A model generated the notes under the pieces. It searched no databases and was not told the DNA's origin. It saw nothing but the letters and a program-made list of their open reading frames with translations. Both the position numbers and the translations under genes were made by a program. Below, piece after piece: positions 1-8,774 of a DNA stretch of 64,000 nucleotides. The DNA is from Parvularcula sp039818345 (GTDB lineage Bacteria > Pseudomonadota > Alphaproteobacteria > Caulobacterales > Parvularculaceae): NCBI GenBank assembly GCA_039818345.1, contig JBCBUC010000001.1:62001-126000 (forward strand). The letters are read 5' to 3'. Each line of letters opens with the position of its first letter. Positions within the stretch are counted from its first letter, which is position 1.

Positions 1-1671
1 CTCAATGGCGGGCGTCCTGAGCAAATGACGCTCCGCTCGGTTTTGATGAGCTTCATCCAGTTCCGTGAAGAGGTCGTCACCAGGCGGACGAAGTTCGAGC
101 TCACCAAGGCGCGGGATCGGGCCCATGTGCTCTGCGGCATGGCCATCGCGGTGGCCAATATCGACGAAGTCGTCAAACTCATCCGCAATGCGCCGAACCC
201 AGCGGTCGCGCGCGAAGAACTGATGGCGCGCGAGTGGCCGGCAAAAGATCTTGCGCCGCTGGTGCGCCTTGTCGCTGATCCGCGGCACAAGCTTTCCGAT
301 GAAGGGATGCTGCGGCTTTCAGAGGTCCAAGCCAAAGCAATTCTTGATCTGCGTTTGCAACGCCTCACCGCGCTTGGTCGTGACGAGATTGGTGATGAGT
401 TGCAAAAACTTGCAGCCCAGATCGAAGACTTCCTCGACATCCTGTCGAACCGCTCGCGGGTTCAGACGATTGTCAAAGAGGAATTGATGGCCGTGCGTGA
501 GGAGTTCGCGACGCCGCGGCGCTCTGAGTTCATTGACGCCATTGAGATGGAGGACGAGGACCTTATCACCCGCGAGGATATGGTCGTCACCGTCAGCCAT
601 TCGGGTTACGTCAAACGCACCCCGCTTTCGACTTACCGCGCCCAGCGCCGCGGCGGCAAAGGCCGGTCGGGCATGGCGATGAAGGACGAGGATTTCGTCA
701 GCCAACTGTTTATCGGTAACACGCATACGCCGCTTTTGTTCTTTACCGATCGCGGCATGGTCTATCAGCTGAAGCTGTGGCGTTTGCCAGAGGGCGGACC
801 GACCTCGCGAGGCAAGGCGTTTGTGAACCTCTTGCCGCTGGAGCAAGGCGAACGGGTGACGGTCATTCTGCCGCTGCCGGAGGACCAAGACGCGCAAGAC
901 ATCGTCTTTGCGACCCAGTCGGGCAGTGTGCGCCGGAACAAACTTTCCGATTTCGGGAACATCAACCGAGCCGGTAAGATCGCGATGAAGCTTGATGAGG
1001 GCGATGTCCTCGTCGGTGTGAAGCTCGCGCGTCCTGAGGAAGATGTGCTTTTCACCACAGCGGAGGGCATGGCCATCCGCTTCCCGCTGGAGACGGTTCG
1101 TGTCTTCAGTGGACGGACGTCGACAGGGGTGCGCGGTATCCGCCTCGCCGATAACGACCACGTCATCGGCATGAGCATTTTACGGCATATCGAGGCGACG
1201 CCGGAGGAGGCGCGCGCTTACCTCAAACACGCAGCGGTGATGCGCCGCGCGGCTGGTGACGGTGAAACCGAAGGCAGCGAGGAGGGCGGCGTCGAAGCCG
1301 CGCTGAGCCCCGAGCGCATTGCGGAAATGTCGGCGGCCGAAGAGTTTATCCTGACCGTGACAGAGAACGGTTACGGCAAGCGGACCTCGTCTTTCGAGTA
1401 CCGGACCTCGGGCCGGGGCGGCAAAGGCATCATTGCCATTGTGACTGGTCAACGAAACGGCCGCGTTGTGGCGAGCTTCCCAGCAAGTGATGGCGACGAG
1501 GTGATGCTCGTGACCGATGGTGGGCAGCTGATCAGAACACCAATCAATGACATTCGCGTTGCTGGCCGGAACACCCAAGGCGTCACCATCATCTCGACAA
1601 AGAAAGATGAGCGGGTGGTCTCCGTTGAAGGCGTTGGTGAGACTGAAACCGACGGAGGATCGGAAGAATGA
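1..1671 (+). CDS. gyrA: DNA gyrase subunit A, C-terminal part (5' end outside window)
   Basis: Subunit A of DNA gyrase, which breaks and rejoins DNA while the enzyme adds negative supercoils with ATP. The reading frame is open from base 1, so the breakage-reunion domain with the catalytic tyrosine lies upstream and only the last 556 codons are present. The coiled-coil and tower end come first (FREEVVTRRTKFELTKARD), then the beta-pinwheel C-terminal domain. The GyrA box QRRGGKG is at about 643-663, which separates GyrA from ParC. Blade repeats with GRGGKG-like motifs follow, and the protein ends in an acidic Gly/Glu tail typical of GyrA. The stop codon overlaps the next start in an ATGA, indicating translational coupling. 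Confidence 0.97.
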   Translation, partial: LNGGRPEQMTLRSVLMSFIQFREEVVTRRTKFELTKARDRAHVLCGMAIAVANIDEVVKLIRNAPNPAVAREELMAREWPAKDLAPLVRLVADPRHKLSDEGMLRLSEVQAKAILDLRLQRLTALGRDEIGDELQKLAAQIEDFLDILSNRSRVQTIVKEELMAVREEFATPRRSEFIDAIEMEDEDLITREDMVVTVSHSGYVKRTPLSTYRAQRRGGKGRSGMAMKDEDFVSQLFIGNTHTPLLFFTDRGMVYQLKLWRLPEGGPTSRGKAFVNLLPLEQGERVTVILPLPEDQDAQDIVFATQSGSVRRNKLSDFGNINRAGKIAMKLDEGDVLVGVKLARPEEDVLFTTAEGMAIRFPLETVRVFSGRTSTGVRGIRLADNDHVIGMSILRHIEATPEEARAYLKHAAVMRRAAGDGETEGSEEGGVEAALSPERIAEMSAAEEFILTVTENGYGKRTSSFEYRTSGRGGKGIIAIVTGQRNGRVVASFPASDGDEVMLVTDGGQLIRTPINDIRVAGRNTQGVTIISTKKDERVVSVEGVGETETDGGSEE

Positions 1672-2141
1672 CATCGACGGTCGTCGTGACGGCCTTGTTC
1701 GATGCGTCTTCTGACGACGTTTGGCACGCAGCGACTGCGTCGAGCACGCTGCATCACGTTGCCGCCCCGATGGTGTTGTTTGAGCCTGTCAATCCTCCTT
1801 CACTGCCGGCGCGATGGGAGGATGGTGATTATCTGTGTGCGCTGCGCCTTTTTGGTTTTCTTCCAATCGGGCAACAGGTGATTGGAATTTCTTATCCCCC
1901 GCCAGAGGGTGAGACCCGGTTTCTGCGTGATAATGGCCACAGCGCTTCGATCAAACGTTGGGACCATTGGGTATCGGTCACGCCAGAGGGCAACGGCACG
2001 CGCTATCAAGATCGCCTCGAAATTGATGCGGGCTGGCGGACACCCGTTGTTGCAGCTTTCGCCAAGGCTTTTTACACCCATCGTCAGGCCCGTCTTCGTA
2101 AGCTTGTGACGGGCGGGCTTCGCAAGGAGGAGGCGGCATGA
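1668..2141 (+). CDS. SRPBCC (START-like) family protein
   Basis: A 157-residue protein with no signal peptide. It opens with a strand followed by a DVWHAAT helix, has a central set of strands around GQQVIGISYPPPEGE, and ends in a long basic helix (AFAKAFYTHRQARLRKLV). This layout fits the SRPBCC/polyketide-cyclase-like fold, which binds hydrophobic ligands, but no catalytic residues can be assigned. It sits between gyrA and coaD with ATGA overlaps on both sides, so it is almost certainly real and co-translated. The family call rests on pattern only and the substrate is unknown. Confidence 0.8.
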   Translation: MTSTVVVTALFDASSDDVWHAATASSTLHHVAAPMVLFEPVNPPSLPARWEDGDYLCALRLFGFLPIGQQVIGISYPPPEGETRFLRDNGHSASIKRWDHWVSVTPEGNGTRYQDRLEIDAGWRTPVVAAFAKAFYTHRQARLRKLVTGGLRKEEAA

Positions 2142-2641
2142 CCAAACCGCTTATCGGTCTTTATCCGGGTACGTTTGACCCGATCACGGTGGGCCATCTT
2201 GATATTATCAAGCGGGCCGTGAAGCTTTGTGACGAGCTTGTTGTCGGGGTTGCTGTCCATTCGGGAAAAGACCCTCTCTTTGACCTTGAAGAACGGCAGG
2301 AGCTCGTTCGTGCCTCCTTGGAGGGCGTCGATGAAAGCGCGCGCGGAACCATTCGTGTGGAGCCTTTCGAGGGGCTTCTGATGACCTATGCGGAGGGCGT
2401 TGGGGCGAGCGTCATCTTTCGCGGTCTCCGTGCTGTTTCTGACTTCGAATATGAATTTCAAATGGTTGGTATGAACGCGGTGCTCAATGAAGATATTGAG
2501 ACGGTGTTTTTGATGGCCGATGTGAAGTACCAGGCGGTGGCGAGCCGATGGGTCAAGGAGATCGCCAAACTGGGCGGAAAATTTGAGAGTTTCGTGCCTG
2601 AGCCGGTCATCGCGCCTCTCGCGAGCAAGGTGAACACCTGA
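2138..2641 (+). CDS. coaD: Phosphopantetheine adenylyltransferase
   Basis: Transfers the adenylyl group of ATP to 4'-phosphopantetheine to form dephospho-CoA, the fourth step of CoA synthesis, in the cytoplasm. The protein is 167 residues, the normal length. The nucleotidyl-transferase motif YPGTFDPITVGHLDII is at the N-terminus (residues 8-23, with the T/HxGH signature), and the RGLRAVSDFEYEFQM segment that forms the substrate pocket is near residue 95. The second ATP-binding motif appears as a divergent VASRWVKEIAKLGG. The start overlaps the previous stop (ATGA). The gyrA-coaD-cyclophilin order is common in alphaproteobacteria. Confidence 0.97.
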   Translation: MTKPLIGLYPGTFDPITVGHLDIIKRAVKLCDELVVGVAVHSGKDPLFDLEERQELVRASLEGVDESARGTIRVEPFEGLLMTYAEGVGASVIFRGLRAVSDFEYEFQMVGMNAVLNEDIETVFLMADVKYQAVASRWVKEIAKLGGKFESFVPEPVIAPLASKVNT

Positions 2642-2697
2642 CATGCGTTTAAGTCTCGCCTGCCTTTCTGAAGCGCCCGCGATCCGCTAGCCACGCC

Positions 2698-3594
2698 ATG
2701 ATGAAACAGATTATCACCTGCCTTGGCCTTGCTGCTGCGTGTCTTTACGGCGTCGCGTTCGGACAGACCGTCGCTGCTCCGGATGTCGTGCAAGGAATTC
2801 TTGACGCCGCCACCGATGATGAATGGCGGACCGTGGAACCCCAGAACATCTTGGTCCTCGACCTTCCCTCTGGCGAATTGCTTGTCGAGATGCGGCCAGA
2901 CTTGGCCCCGCGCCATGTCGAACGGATCACAACACTGGTGCGTCAGGGATTCTATGACGGGCTGTTGTTCCACCGGGTCATCGACGGCTTCATGGCGCAG
3001 GGCGGCGATCCCTTGGGTGATGGCACGGGGGGGTCAGACCTGCCGGACCTGCCCGCCGAGTTCGTCCATTTTGTCTCGCAGTTTCAGGATATTTCTTATA
3101 TGGGCCGTGGCCCCCGATCACCGCGGATCGGCTTTATTGGAAGCGTGCCTGTCGCCAGTCAGACACCTAGCCTCACATCTTTTTTGAACACGGATGATGT
3201 GATGATGTGGCCGATGCACTGCCCGGGCGTGATGTCGATGGCGCGGAGCGGCGACCCCAACTCGGCGAACAGTCAGTACTTCATCATGATTGGCGATAGC
3301 CGCGAAGCGCTTGATCAACGCTACACAGCATGGGGTAAGGTGCTCACCGGCGAGCGCAACGTCCGTCGTATCAACAGAGGTGAGCCGCCCGATCGTCCGA
3401 CCCCGATGCTACGTCTGCGTTTGATGCCCGACCTTCCAGTGATGGAACAAAGAGACGTTGAAGTGTTGAAGACTGACAGCGAAAGCTTCAAGGCATGGCT
3501 TCGCGCGATAGGCGGGATCACCGATGATGGGTTCTTTCCCGATATCTGTTCCATCAACGTACCGGTCCGCATTGGAGGCGAAATTACGTCATGA
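2698..3594 (+). CDS. Exported cyclophilin-type peptidyl-prolyl isomerase
   Basis: A 298-residue cyclophilin predicted to isomerise prolyl bonds in the periplasm. Residues 1-22 form a signal peptide (MMKQIITCLGLAAACLYGVA, then FGQ). The cyclophilin core follows: FYDGLLFHRVIDGFMAQGG with the catalytic Arg, and PNSANSQYFIM later. Between them lies an insertion of about 35 residues after the PAEFVHF segment, and the C-terminus carries about 60 extra residues absent from the short cyclophilin encoded next door. Its stop overlaps the next start (ATGA). The tandem arrangement of one exported and one cytosolic cyclophilin suggests an old duplication with relocation. Confidence 0.93.
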   Translation: MMKQIITCLGLAAACLYGVAFGQTVAAPDVVQGILDAATDDEWRTVEPQNILVLDLPSGELLVEMRPDLAPRHVERITTLVRQGFYDGLLFHRVIDGFMAQGGDPLGDGTGGSDLPDLPAEFVHFVSQFQDISYMGRGPRSPRIGFIGSVPVASQTPSLTSFLNTDDVMMWPMHCPGVMSMARSGDPNSANSQYFIMIGDSREALDQRYTAWGKVLTGERNVRRINRGEPPDRPTPMLRLRLMPDLPVMEQRDVEVLKTDSESFKAWLRAIGGITDDGFFPDICSINVPVRIGGEITS

Positions 3595-4031
3595 CCACAC
3601 TCAAACTCACCCTTGAAACCGGCGAAGTCACCATCGAGACCTTTGACGATAAAGCGCCCAAGCATGTCGAACAGATCACCCGTTTGGCAGAAAGCGGCTT
3701 TTATGACGGCCTGACCTTTCATCGCGTGATCGATGGCTTTATGGCGCAGGGCGGTTGTCCTGAGGGCACCGGTATGGGCGGCGCGGATGAGCACATTCCT
3801 GCAGAGTTTAATGACACGCCGCATGTTGAAGGAGTTGTCTCCATGGCGCGGGCGCAGGATCCAAACTCAGCATCCAGCCAATTTTTTATCTGCCTAGATG
3901 ACGCAACCTTCCTCGACAATCAGTACACAGCCTGGGGCAAGGTCACGAGCGGCATGGAACATGTCCACGCCATTGAAAAGGGCGAGCCGCCAGCCAGCCC
4001 CACCAAGATCATCAAATTTGCGAAGGCTTAG
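3591..4031 (+). CDS. ppiB: Cytosolic cyclophilin-type peptidyl-prolyl isomerase
   Basis: A 146-residue single-domain cyclophilin without a signal peptide, so it should act in the cytoplasm on newly made proteins. Signature segments are all present: FYDGLTFHRVIDGFMAQGG (catalytic Arg in FHR), EGVVSMARAQDPNSASSQFFI (the M/Q/F substrate pocket), and a YTAWGKVTSGM tail. Its length matches PpiB-class enzymes. It is co-translated with the exported cyclophilin through an ATGA overlap and ends four bases before the convergent TerB-like gene. The gene symbol is by similarity to the short bacterial class. Confidence 0.93.
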   Translation: MTTLKLTLETGEVTIETFDDKAPKHVEQITRLAESGFYDGLTFHRVIDGFMAQGGCPEGTGMGGADEHIPAEFNDTPHVEGVVSMARAQDPNSASSQFFICLDDATFLDNQYTAWGKVTSGMEHVHAIEKGEPPASPTKIIKFAKA

Positions 4032-4035
4032 ACGC

Positions 4036-4479
4036 CTATGACGCCTCGGCCCGACGGCGCGCCTCTGCGCTGTCGGTGTCTTCGAGGTAGATAAGACCAA
4101 TCAATCGGCGGATGATCATGTCCTCGTGCGGGTCACGGTCATCGTCGCTGAGAACAATGCGCCACATGTCCTCAATCAGCGCCATTTTGCCTGCGCGATC
4201 GAGGCCTGACTTCACCACGCGGCTAAAGCCGTAGAGATCATTCGCCGACGCTTGCGCTTCCTCAGCATCAGCACGAAGCGCAAGAGCATCTGTCTCGGAT
4301 AGCGCAAAGCGCTTGGCGAGCATTTGTGTGATCAAGCTCTTTTCTTCGTCCGTATAGACCTCATCGGCGCGCGCTGCTTCGACCAGCAGGGCGGCGACGG
4401 CTTTTTTAAGATCCGCCTCAGGATCACCTGCCTCGTCGGCCTTGCCGCGAAAGGATTTGAACAATTTATCGAGCATCAT
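4036..4479 (-). CDS. TerB-like domain protein
   Basis: A helical protein of 147 residues with the TerB/DjlA-N pattern: acidic metal-binding-like segments ADEVYTDEEKSLI near the N-terminus and DDDRDPHEDMIIRRLIGLIYL near the C-terminus. TerB-type proteins are linked to tellurite and stress responses, but the exact role is unknown. The ATG at 4479 was preferred because GAGAAGG lies just upstream. Longer in-frame starts would run through the end of the S4-domain gene. It overlaps that gene's 3' end by 14 bases, so the two are likely co-transcribed on the minus strand. Confidence 0.85.
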   Translation of the reverse strand: MMLDKLFKSFRGKADEAGDPEADLKKAVAALLVEAARADEVYTDEEKSLITQMLAKRFALSETDALALRADAEEAQASANDLYGFSRVVKSGLDRAGKMALIEDMWRIVLSDDDRDPHEDMIIRRLIGLIYLEDTDSAEARRRAEAS

Positions 4480-4780
4480 ATGGGCCTTCTCGGTCATCGG
4501 TTGGCGGCACCTGGTTGCGATAGCAAAGCGCCGCTTCCGGCGCTGACACCCGCCGCTCAGGCAATTGTAGAACGTCGAGCACAAAGAGTTGCTGGCCGCG
4601 CATCACCGTCACGGTATCACCAATCCGCAGTTTAAAGGCGGGTTTGTTTGTGCGTTGGGTGCGGCCATCGCGGGTGATCCGTACACTCTTTCCCGACACG
4701 ATTTGGGCTGAAAGCGCGCGGGTTTTGAAAATCCGCACAGACCATAGCCACTTATCAAGTCGTTGCGCGTCGCTGGTCAA
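4466..4780 (-). CDS. S4-domain RNA-binding protein (Hsp15-like)
   Basis: A 104-residue protein starting with QRLDKWLWSVRIFKTRALSAQIV, the beginning of an S4 RNA-binding domain. It closely matches the heat-shock protein 15 pattern that binds stalled 50S ribosomal subunits carrying nascent chains. The start is placed at a TTG at 4780: a strong GGGAGG ribosome-binding site lies six bases upstream, and the encoded TSDAQRLDKW is where homologues begin. Longer frames would run back into the MFS gene. The rest (RTQRTNKPAFKLRIGDTVTV) completes the domain. Co-directional with the TerB-like gene. Confidence 0.9.
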   Translation of the reverse strand: MTSDAQRLDKWLWSVRIFKTRALSAQIVSGKSVRITRDGRTQRTNKPAFKLRIGDTVTVMRGQQLFVLDVLQLPERRVSAPEAALCYRNQVPPTDDREGPYDAR

Positions 4781-4833
4781 ACCGCCTCCCGTCTGAGCCA
4801 GTAACGAAAGCGATTGCTTGGTCTTTGGCAAGT

Positions 4834-6060
4834 TTAATTCCGCTCCAGGATACGCCGCGAGGCCCAATAAAGAGAGCCGCAGGCGATCACGCAATAAACG
4901 GACATCCATCCAAATTGGGTCGGTAGGGGCACGCCGCGGTCGATCAACGCGCCCGTGATCCACGGTCCCAGTGCTGTGGAAAAGACCATGGCGGCTTGGA
5001 TCACCGATCGGATCGAGCCAAGATGTCTGATCCCATAGGCTTCAGGCCAAAACGAACCGATCAGGGTGTTGGCAAAGCCGTAGCTGACGCCAAAAAAGCC
5101 AAAAAAGACGATCACCCCGGCCTGGCCACCCAAGCCAGCAACCGCTGCGCAACCAAGCGCTAACGGCACCAGAAAGATCGGAAGGATCTGCGTCGCGCTG
5201 AACCTGTCCACGAGGCGACCGGTCAACAAAGCAAAGCTGAGGGTCAGAACCGCCATCACCGGAATGCCGGCTGCCATGGTTCCTTCCGCAAGTCCACGCA
5301 GCTCAGCCAGATGGTCTCTGTGGAAAAAGAGCGCGGTACCGATAAAGGCGGGCGCCAAGACGGCTGTCAGCACCAGATAAAAGAGCGGATCACGGATCAC
5401 CTCGCCCCGGGTCCAATCACGGACCGGGCTCACCACGTCTTCTTCAGTGCCTTTCGGCACGCGCTCTTTGCGCAGGAGTAGGACGATCACCGGCAACGCG
5501 AAAAGCAAAAGAGCAGCGGCGCCCGTGAGCCAGCCAACCTGGTATCCATAGGCACCAACGATCAGCGTGAACGTCAGCGGGAAGAGCGCTTCTTGCCCTT
5601 GGAACCCGATGACGACGGTGGAGACCGCCTTACCGCGAGATGCCTTGAACCAGCGGGCTGTCTCGGTGAGCGCGATGTGGCTCATCATGCCTTGACCAAG
5701 AAGCCGCAACAGAAAAAGGCTCAGACCGAGCATCAAAATGGACTGGGCAAAGGCCATCATGATGCAGGCGAGCGCGAGGCATGGGATCACCGCTGCTGCC
5801 ACCTGCCAGCCGGGACGAAAATCCATCACCCGTCCAATAAAGGGCAGGGTGGCAGCACTCGCCAAGGTCGCAAGACCATAAAGATTGCCCCATTCGCCAT
5901 TGGTCATTCCAAAGGCCGCGCGCAGCTCACCACCGCTTGCACCAATAAAAATGGTCTGCCCGAAACCCGAAAAAACGGTCAGGAGAAAGCCGCCCAAAAG
6001 CCAGCGGGCGTTATCGCGATAGAAATGGGACATGGCGCGAGTGACCATGTCTGCTCCCAT
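4834..6060 (-). CDS. MFS transporter
   Basis: A 408-residue integral membrane protein with about twelve hydrophobic segments and the loop-2 motif of the major facilitator superfamily visible as GRVMDFRPGW, with a related GRLVDRFS at the start of the second half. It should use the proton gradient to move a small solute across the inner membrane; the substrate is unknown. The first residues (MGADMVTRAM) may be non-coding, with a later ATG at MSHFYRDN also possible. It is divergent from the M14 peptidase gene, so the roughly 70-base gap probably holds both promoters. Confidence 0.93.
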   Translation of the reverse strand: MGADMVTRAMSHFYRDNARWLLGGFLLTVFSGFGQTIFIGASGGELRAAFGMTNGEWGNLYGLATLASAATLPFIGRVMDFRPGWQVAAAVIPCLALACIMMAFAQSILMLGLSLFLLRLLGQGMMSHIALTETARWFKASRGKAVSTVVIGFQGQEALFPLTFTLIVGAYGYQVGWLTGAAALLLFALPVIVLLLRKERVPKGTEEDVVSPVRDWTRGEVIRDPLFYLVLTAVLAPAFIGTALFFHRDHLAELRGLAEGTMAAGIPVMAVLTLSFALLTGRLVDRFSATQILPIFLVPLALGCAAVAGLGGQAGVIVFFGFFGVSYGFANTLIGSFWPEAYGIRHLGSIRSVIQAAMVFSTALGPWITGALIDRGVPLPTQFGWMSVYCVIACGSLYWASRRILERN

Positions 6061-6128
6061 GCTGCAAGCCCATTTGGATATTGTCCTGTTGTCGCCTAGC
6101 GTCCCGCAGAAACAAAATGTGGGTTATT

Positions 6129-8774
6129 ATGCGTTTTGCACTTTTGGCAGCGGCAGCGTTTGGCTTGTCAGGAATTTGGGGTTCAGTGGCAGCGCAGCCA
6201 CTTGATAAGGCGACTTACGACCCATCGATACCGACCTTCCTCGATGTTCTCGGTTATGACGTGGGCGAAGAAATTTCGGCGCCAAATGAAGCCATCGACT
6301 ATTTAGAAGCGCTGCAGGCAGCCGCGCCGGACCGCATCAAACTATTTCCTTATGCCAACAGTTGGGAGGGACGCCCACTGATCTACGCGGTAATCGCGGA
6401 CCCTTCTGTGATGGCACGGCTCGATGACATCAAGGCCGACCTTGCCGCTCTAGCCTCGGGGGAGCTGGTTGAGACCGAGCGCGAAGCCATCATCGCCGAA
6501 ACCCCGGCGGTGACATGGCTTGCTTATAGTGTGCATGGTGATGAAATCTCTCCGACCGATGGTGCTCTAGGGCTCGCCTACCACCTGCTCGCCGCTGAGG
6601 ATGATCCCCGCGTTCAAAGTATTCGTGAGCAGACGATCGTGATCATCGATCCGATGCAAAACCCCGATGGCCGGGCGCGCTTTGTCCAAAGCTTCAAAGC
6701 CGCACGCGGCCTTGAGCCGCAAGGCGACCCTGCGTCGGCTGAACGAGATCAACCATGGCCAGGCGGGCGATTGAACCACGCACTATTTGATTTGAATAGG
6801 GACTGGTTCACGCTGTCCCAGCCCGAAACCCGCGGAAAGATCGCCAGCATTCTTGAATGGAATCCAGTGGTTCTAGCGGATGTGCATGAGATGGGGACCG
6901 ACAGCACCTATTACTTTCCGCCCGCTGCACGGCCCTTTAACCCCTATATCCGCGAAGGTTCGCGTGACGGCCAAGAGATCATTGGACGGATGATCGCATC
7001 GGCCTTTGATGATGCGGGGGAGCCTTACTTCATCCGTGAAATCTTCGATCAGCTTTATCCGGGCTATGGCGATACGTGGCCCGCGTTTGGCGGGGCGACA
7101 GCACTGACCTTTGAACAGGCTTCGGCACGGGGTCTTGTTGGCAATCGGTCCGATGGCACGCAACTCACCTATCGCGAGACGGTCGACAATCAGTTTCTCT
7201 CAAGTCTGATGACGGCTTACGCGGTGGCCGAGAACAAGGATCGGTTTTTGCGAGTCTTTGCGGAGACACGCACATCGGCCATTGCCCGCGGCCGGGCGAG
7301 CACGTCACGTTTCACGGTGATTGATCTGGCCAAGCGCCGCGGTCAGGCAGAAGCCCTTGGCCGCCGCTTGGCCGCGCAGGGCATCGACGTTCTTTATCGA
7401 GAGGAAAGAGCCACCTTCTGCCGGAAGGAACATCCCGAAGGTGCACTGATCATCGACCGTGCACAGCCGCAGGGCGACCTCATTGCGACCTTGCTCGAGC
7501 TCGATACACCAATGGCGGAAGATTTTGTCGAGGAACAGGAAGAGCGCCGCAATCGGGGCCTACCAGCTGAACTTTATGATATCACCGCCTGGTCATTGCC
7601 TTTGATGAATGACGTCTCGGTGGTGTCCTGTAACCGGATCGGCCTCGATGGGACTGTTCCTCTCACCGCTGCTACGCCGCCCATGGCGAAGCTCGCCAAT
7701 GAAGCAGCCTTTGGTTACGCGGTTCCTTGGGACGACAAGGTCCAAGCCCAGCTGGTTGTCGCGGCGTTGAAAGCAGGTCTTGTTGGCAAGACTACTGACA
7801 AGGATTTCACCCAAGGCGGCCGGGTCTTCCCGCGTGGGTCTGTGGTCTTTACCAATGCCCTGAACACGGAGCAGTTGGGTGATCAGCTAAACGAGATAGC
7901 CGCCTCGATCGGCGCTGAAGTCGTGGGCATGCCGGAGAGCTGGACTGAAAGCGGTCCGACCTTTGGCTCGGGCAGTTTCACGCGTCTTGAGATGCCGAAA
8001 GTCGCTTTGGCATGGGGTGAGGGTGTGGGCCCCTTGTCCGCCGGCGCTTTCCGGTATGTGGCCGAAAGAGAACTTGGCATTCCCATCACACCAATACGTG
8101 TACGCAGTATGGGATTCGCTGATTTAGATGCCTATGATGTCGTTGTGATCCCTCATACGCGAGGAAGCTTTTCGGCCATCTTGGGCGACGGCGGGGCGGC
8201 GAACCTTGAAGCCTTTGTTTCAGGCGGCGGCGTCGTGGTTGGCTTGGGGCACGCAGTCTCGACCTTATCGTCAGAAGGATTGGGCTTGCTGCCGCTCACC
8301 CGCGAAAACGCGGTCCAGGGCGATGACGTCCAGGACGAGGCCGATGGCCCTATTCCGGGGACCGAACTTGAATCGCGCGAGGACTATGCCTCGGCCATCG
8401 CCGATCCAGAGGCGCGCCCGGACTATGTGCCTGGCGTCCTGGTGCGGGCTGACGCGAACGAAAATCATTTCTTGAGTTCCGGCTACACCGAAGCGATCAC
8501 GCCCTTTGCTGGCAACACGATCTACACACCGATGCGCGGCAATGACGGCATCAACGTTTTTACCTATCAGGGCGCTGATGACCTTCTCGCGTCAGGCTAT
8601 CTGTGGGAAGACGTACGAACGCAGCTGGCCTTCAAACCGCTTCTTGTGGCTGCTCAATCTGGAGAGGGTATGGCGATAGGCTATACCCAAGATCCTGCAA
8701 CAAGAGCCTACCTGCATGGTCTGACGCTCATGCTCGCAAACAGCCTGGTTCTTGCTCCAGCGTATACAGATTAG
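6129..8774 (+). CDS. Secreted M14-family zinc metallopeptidase
   Basis: About 881 residues with a signal peptide (MRFALLAAAAFGLSGIWGSVAAQ), so periplasmic or secreted. The carboxypeptidase-type zinc site is readable: His136 and Glu139 in YSVHGDEISP, His253 in ADVHEMG, and catalytic Glu329 in ALTFEQASARG. The large size and the C-terminal half with a flavodoxin or amidotransferase-like fold (FVSGGGVVVGLGHAVS) match the long bacterial M14 class, not digestive carboxypeptidases. The start is set at 6129 because it gives a clean signal peptide; ATG 6117 is an alternative. Its TAG stop overlaps the TAA stop of topA in the four bases 8771-8774. Confidence 0.92.
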   Translation: MRFALLAAAAFGLSGIWGSVAAQPLDKATYDPSIPTFLDVLGYDVGEEISAPNEAIDYLEALQAAAPDRIKLFPYANSWEGRPLIYAVIADPSVMARLDDIKADLAALASGELVETEREAIIAETPAVTWLAYSVHGDEISPTDGALGLAYHLLAAEDDPRVQSIREQTIVIIDPMQNPDGRARFVQSFKAARGLEPQGDPASAERDQPWPGGRLNHALFDLNRDWFTLSQPETRGKIASILEWNPVVLADVHEMGTDSTYYFPPAARPFNPYIREGSRDGQEIIGRMIASAFDDAGEPYFIREIFDQLYPGYGDTWPAFGGATALTFEQASARGLVGNRSDGTQLTYRETVDNQFLSSLMTAYAVAENKDRFLRVFAETRTSAIARGRASTSRFTVIDLAKRRGQAEALGRRLAAQGIDVLYREERATFCRKEHPEGALIIDRAQPQGDLIATLLELDTPMAEDFVEEQEERRNRGLPAELYDITAWSLPLMNDVSVVSCNRIGLDGTVPLTAATPPMAKLANEAAFGYAVPWDDKVQAQLVVAALKAGLVGKTTDKDFTQGGRVFPRGSVVFTNALNTEQLGDQLNEIAASIGAEVVGMPESWTESGPTFGSGSFTRLEMPKVALAWGEGVGPLSAGAFRYVAERELGIPITPIRVRSMGFADLDAYDVVVIPHTRGSFSAILGDGGAANLEAFVSGGGVVVGLGHAVSTLSSEGLGLLPLTRENAVQGDDVQDEADGPIPGTELESREDYASAIADPEARPDYVPGVLVRADANENHFLSSGYTEAITPFAGNTIYTPMRGNDGINVFTYQGADDLLASGYLWEDVRTQLAFKPLLVAAQSGEGMAIGYTQDPATRAYLHGLTLMLANSLVLAPAYTD

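Noticed and set aside
319..1161. A 280-residue minus-strand frame opposite gyrA
   Set aside because: His/Arg-rich shadow frame with no motif; gyrA is certain on the plus strand.
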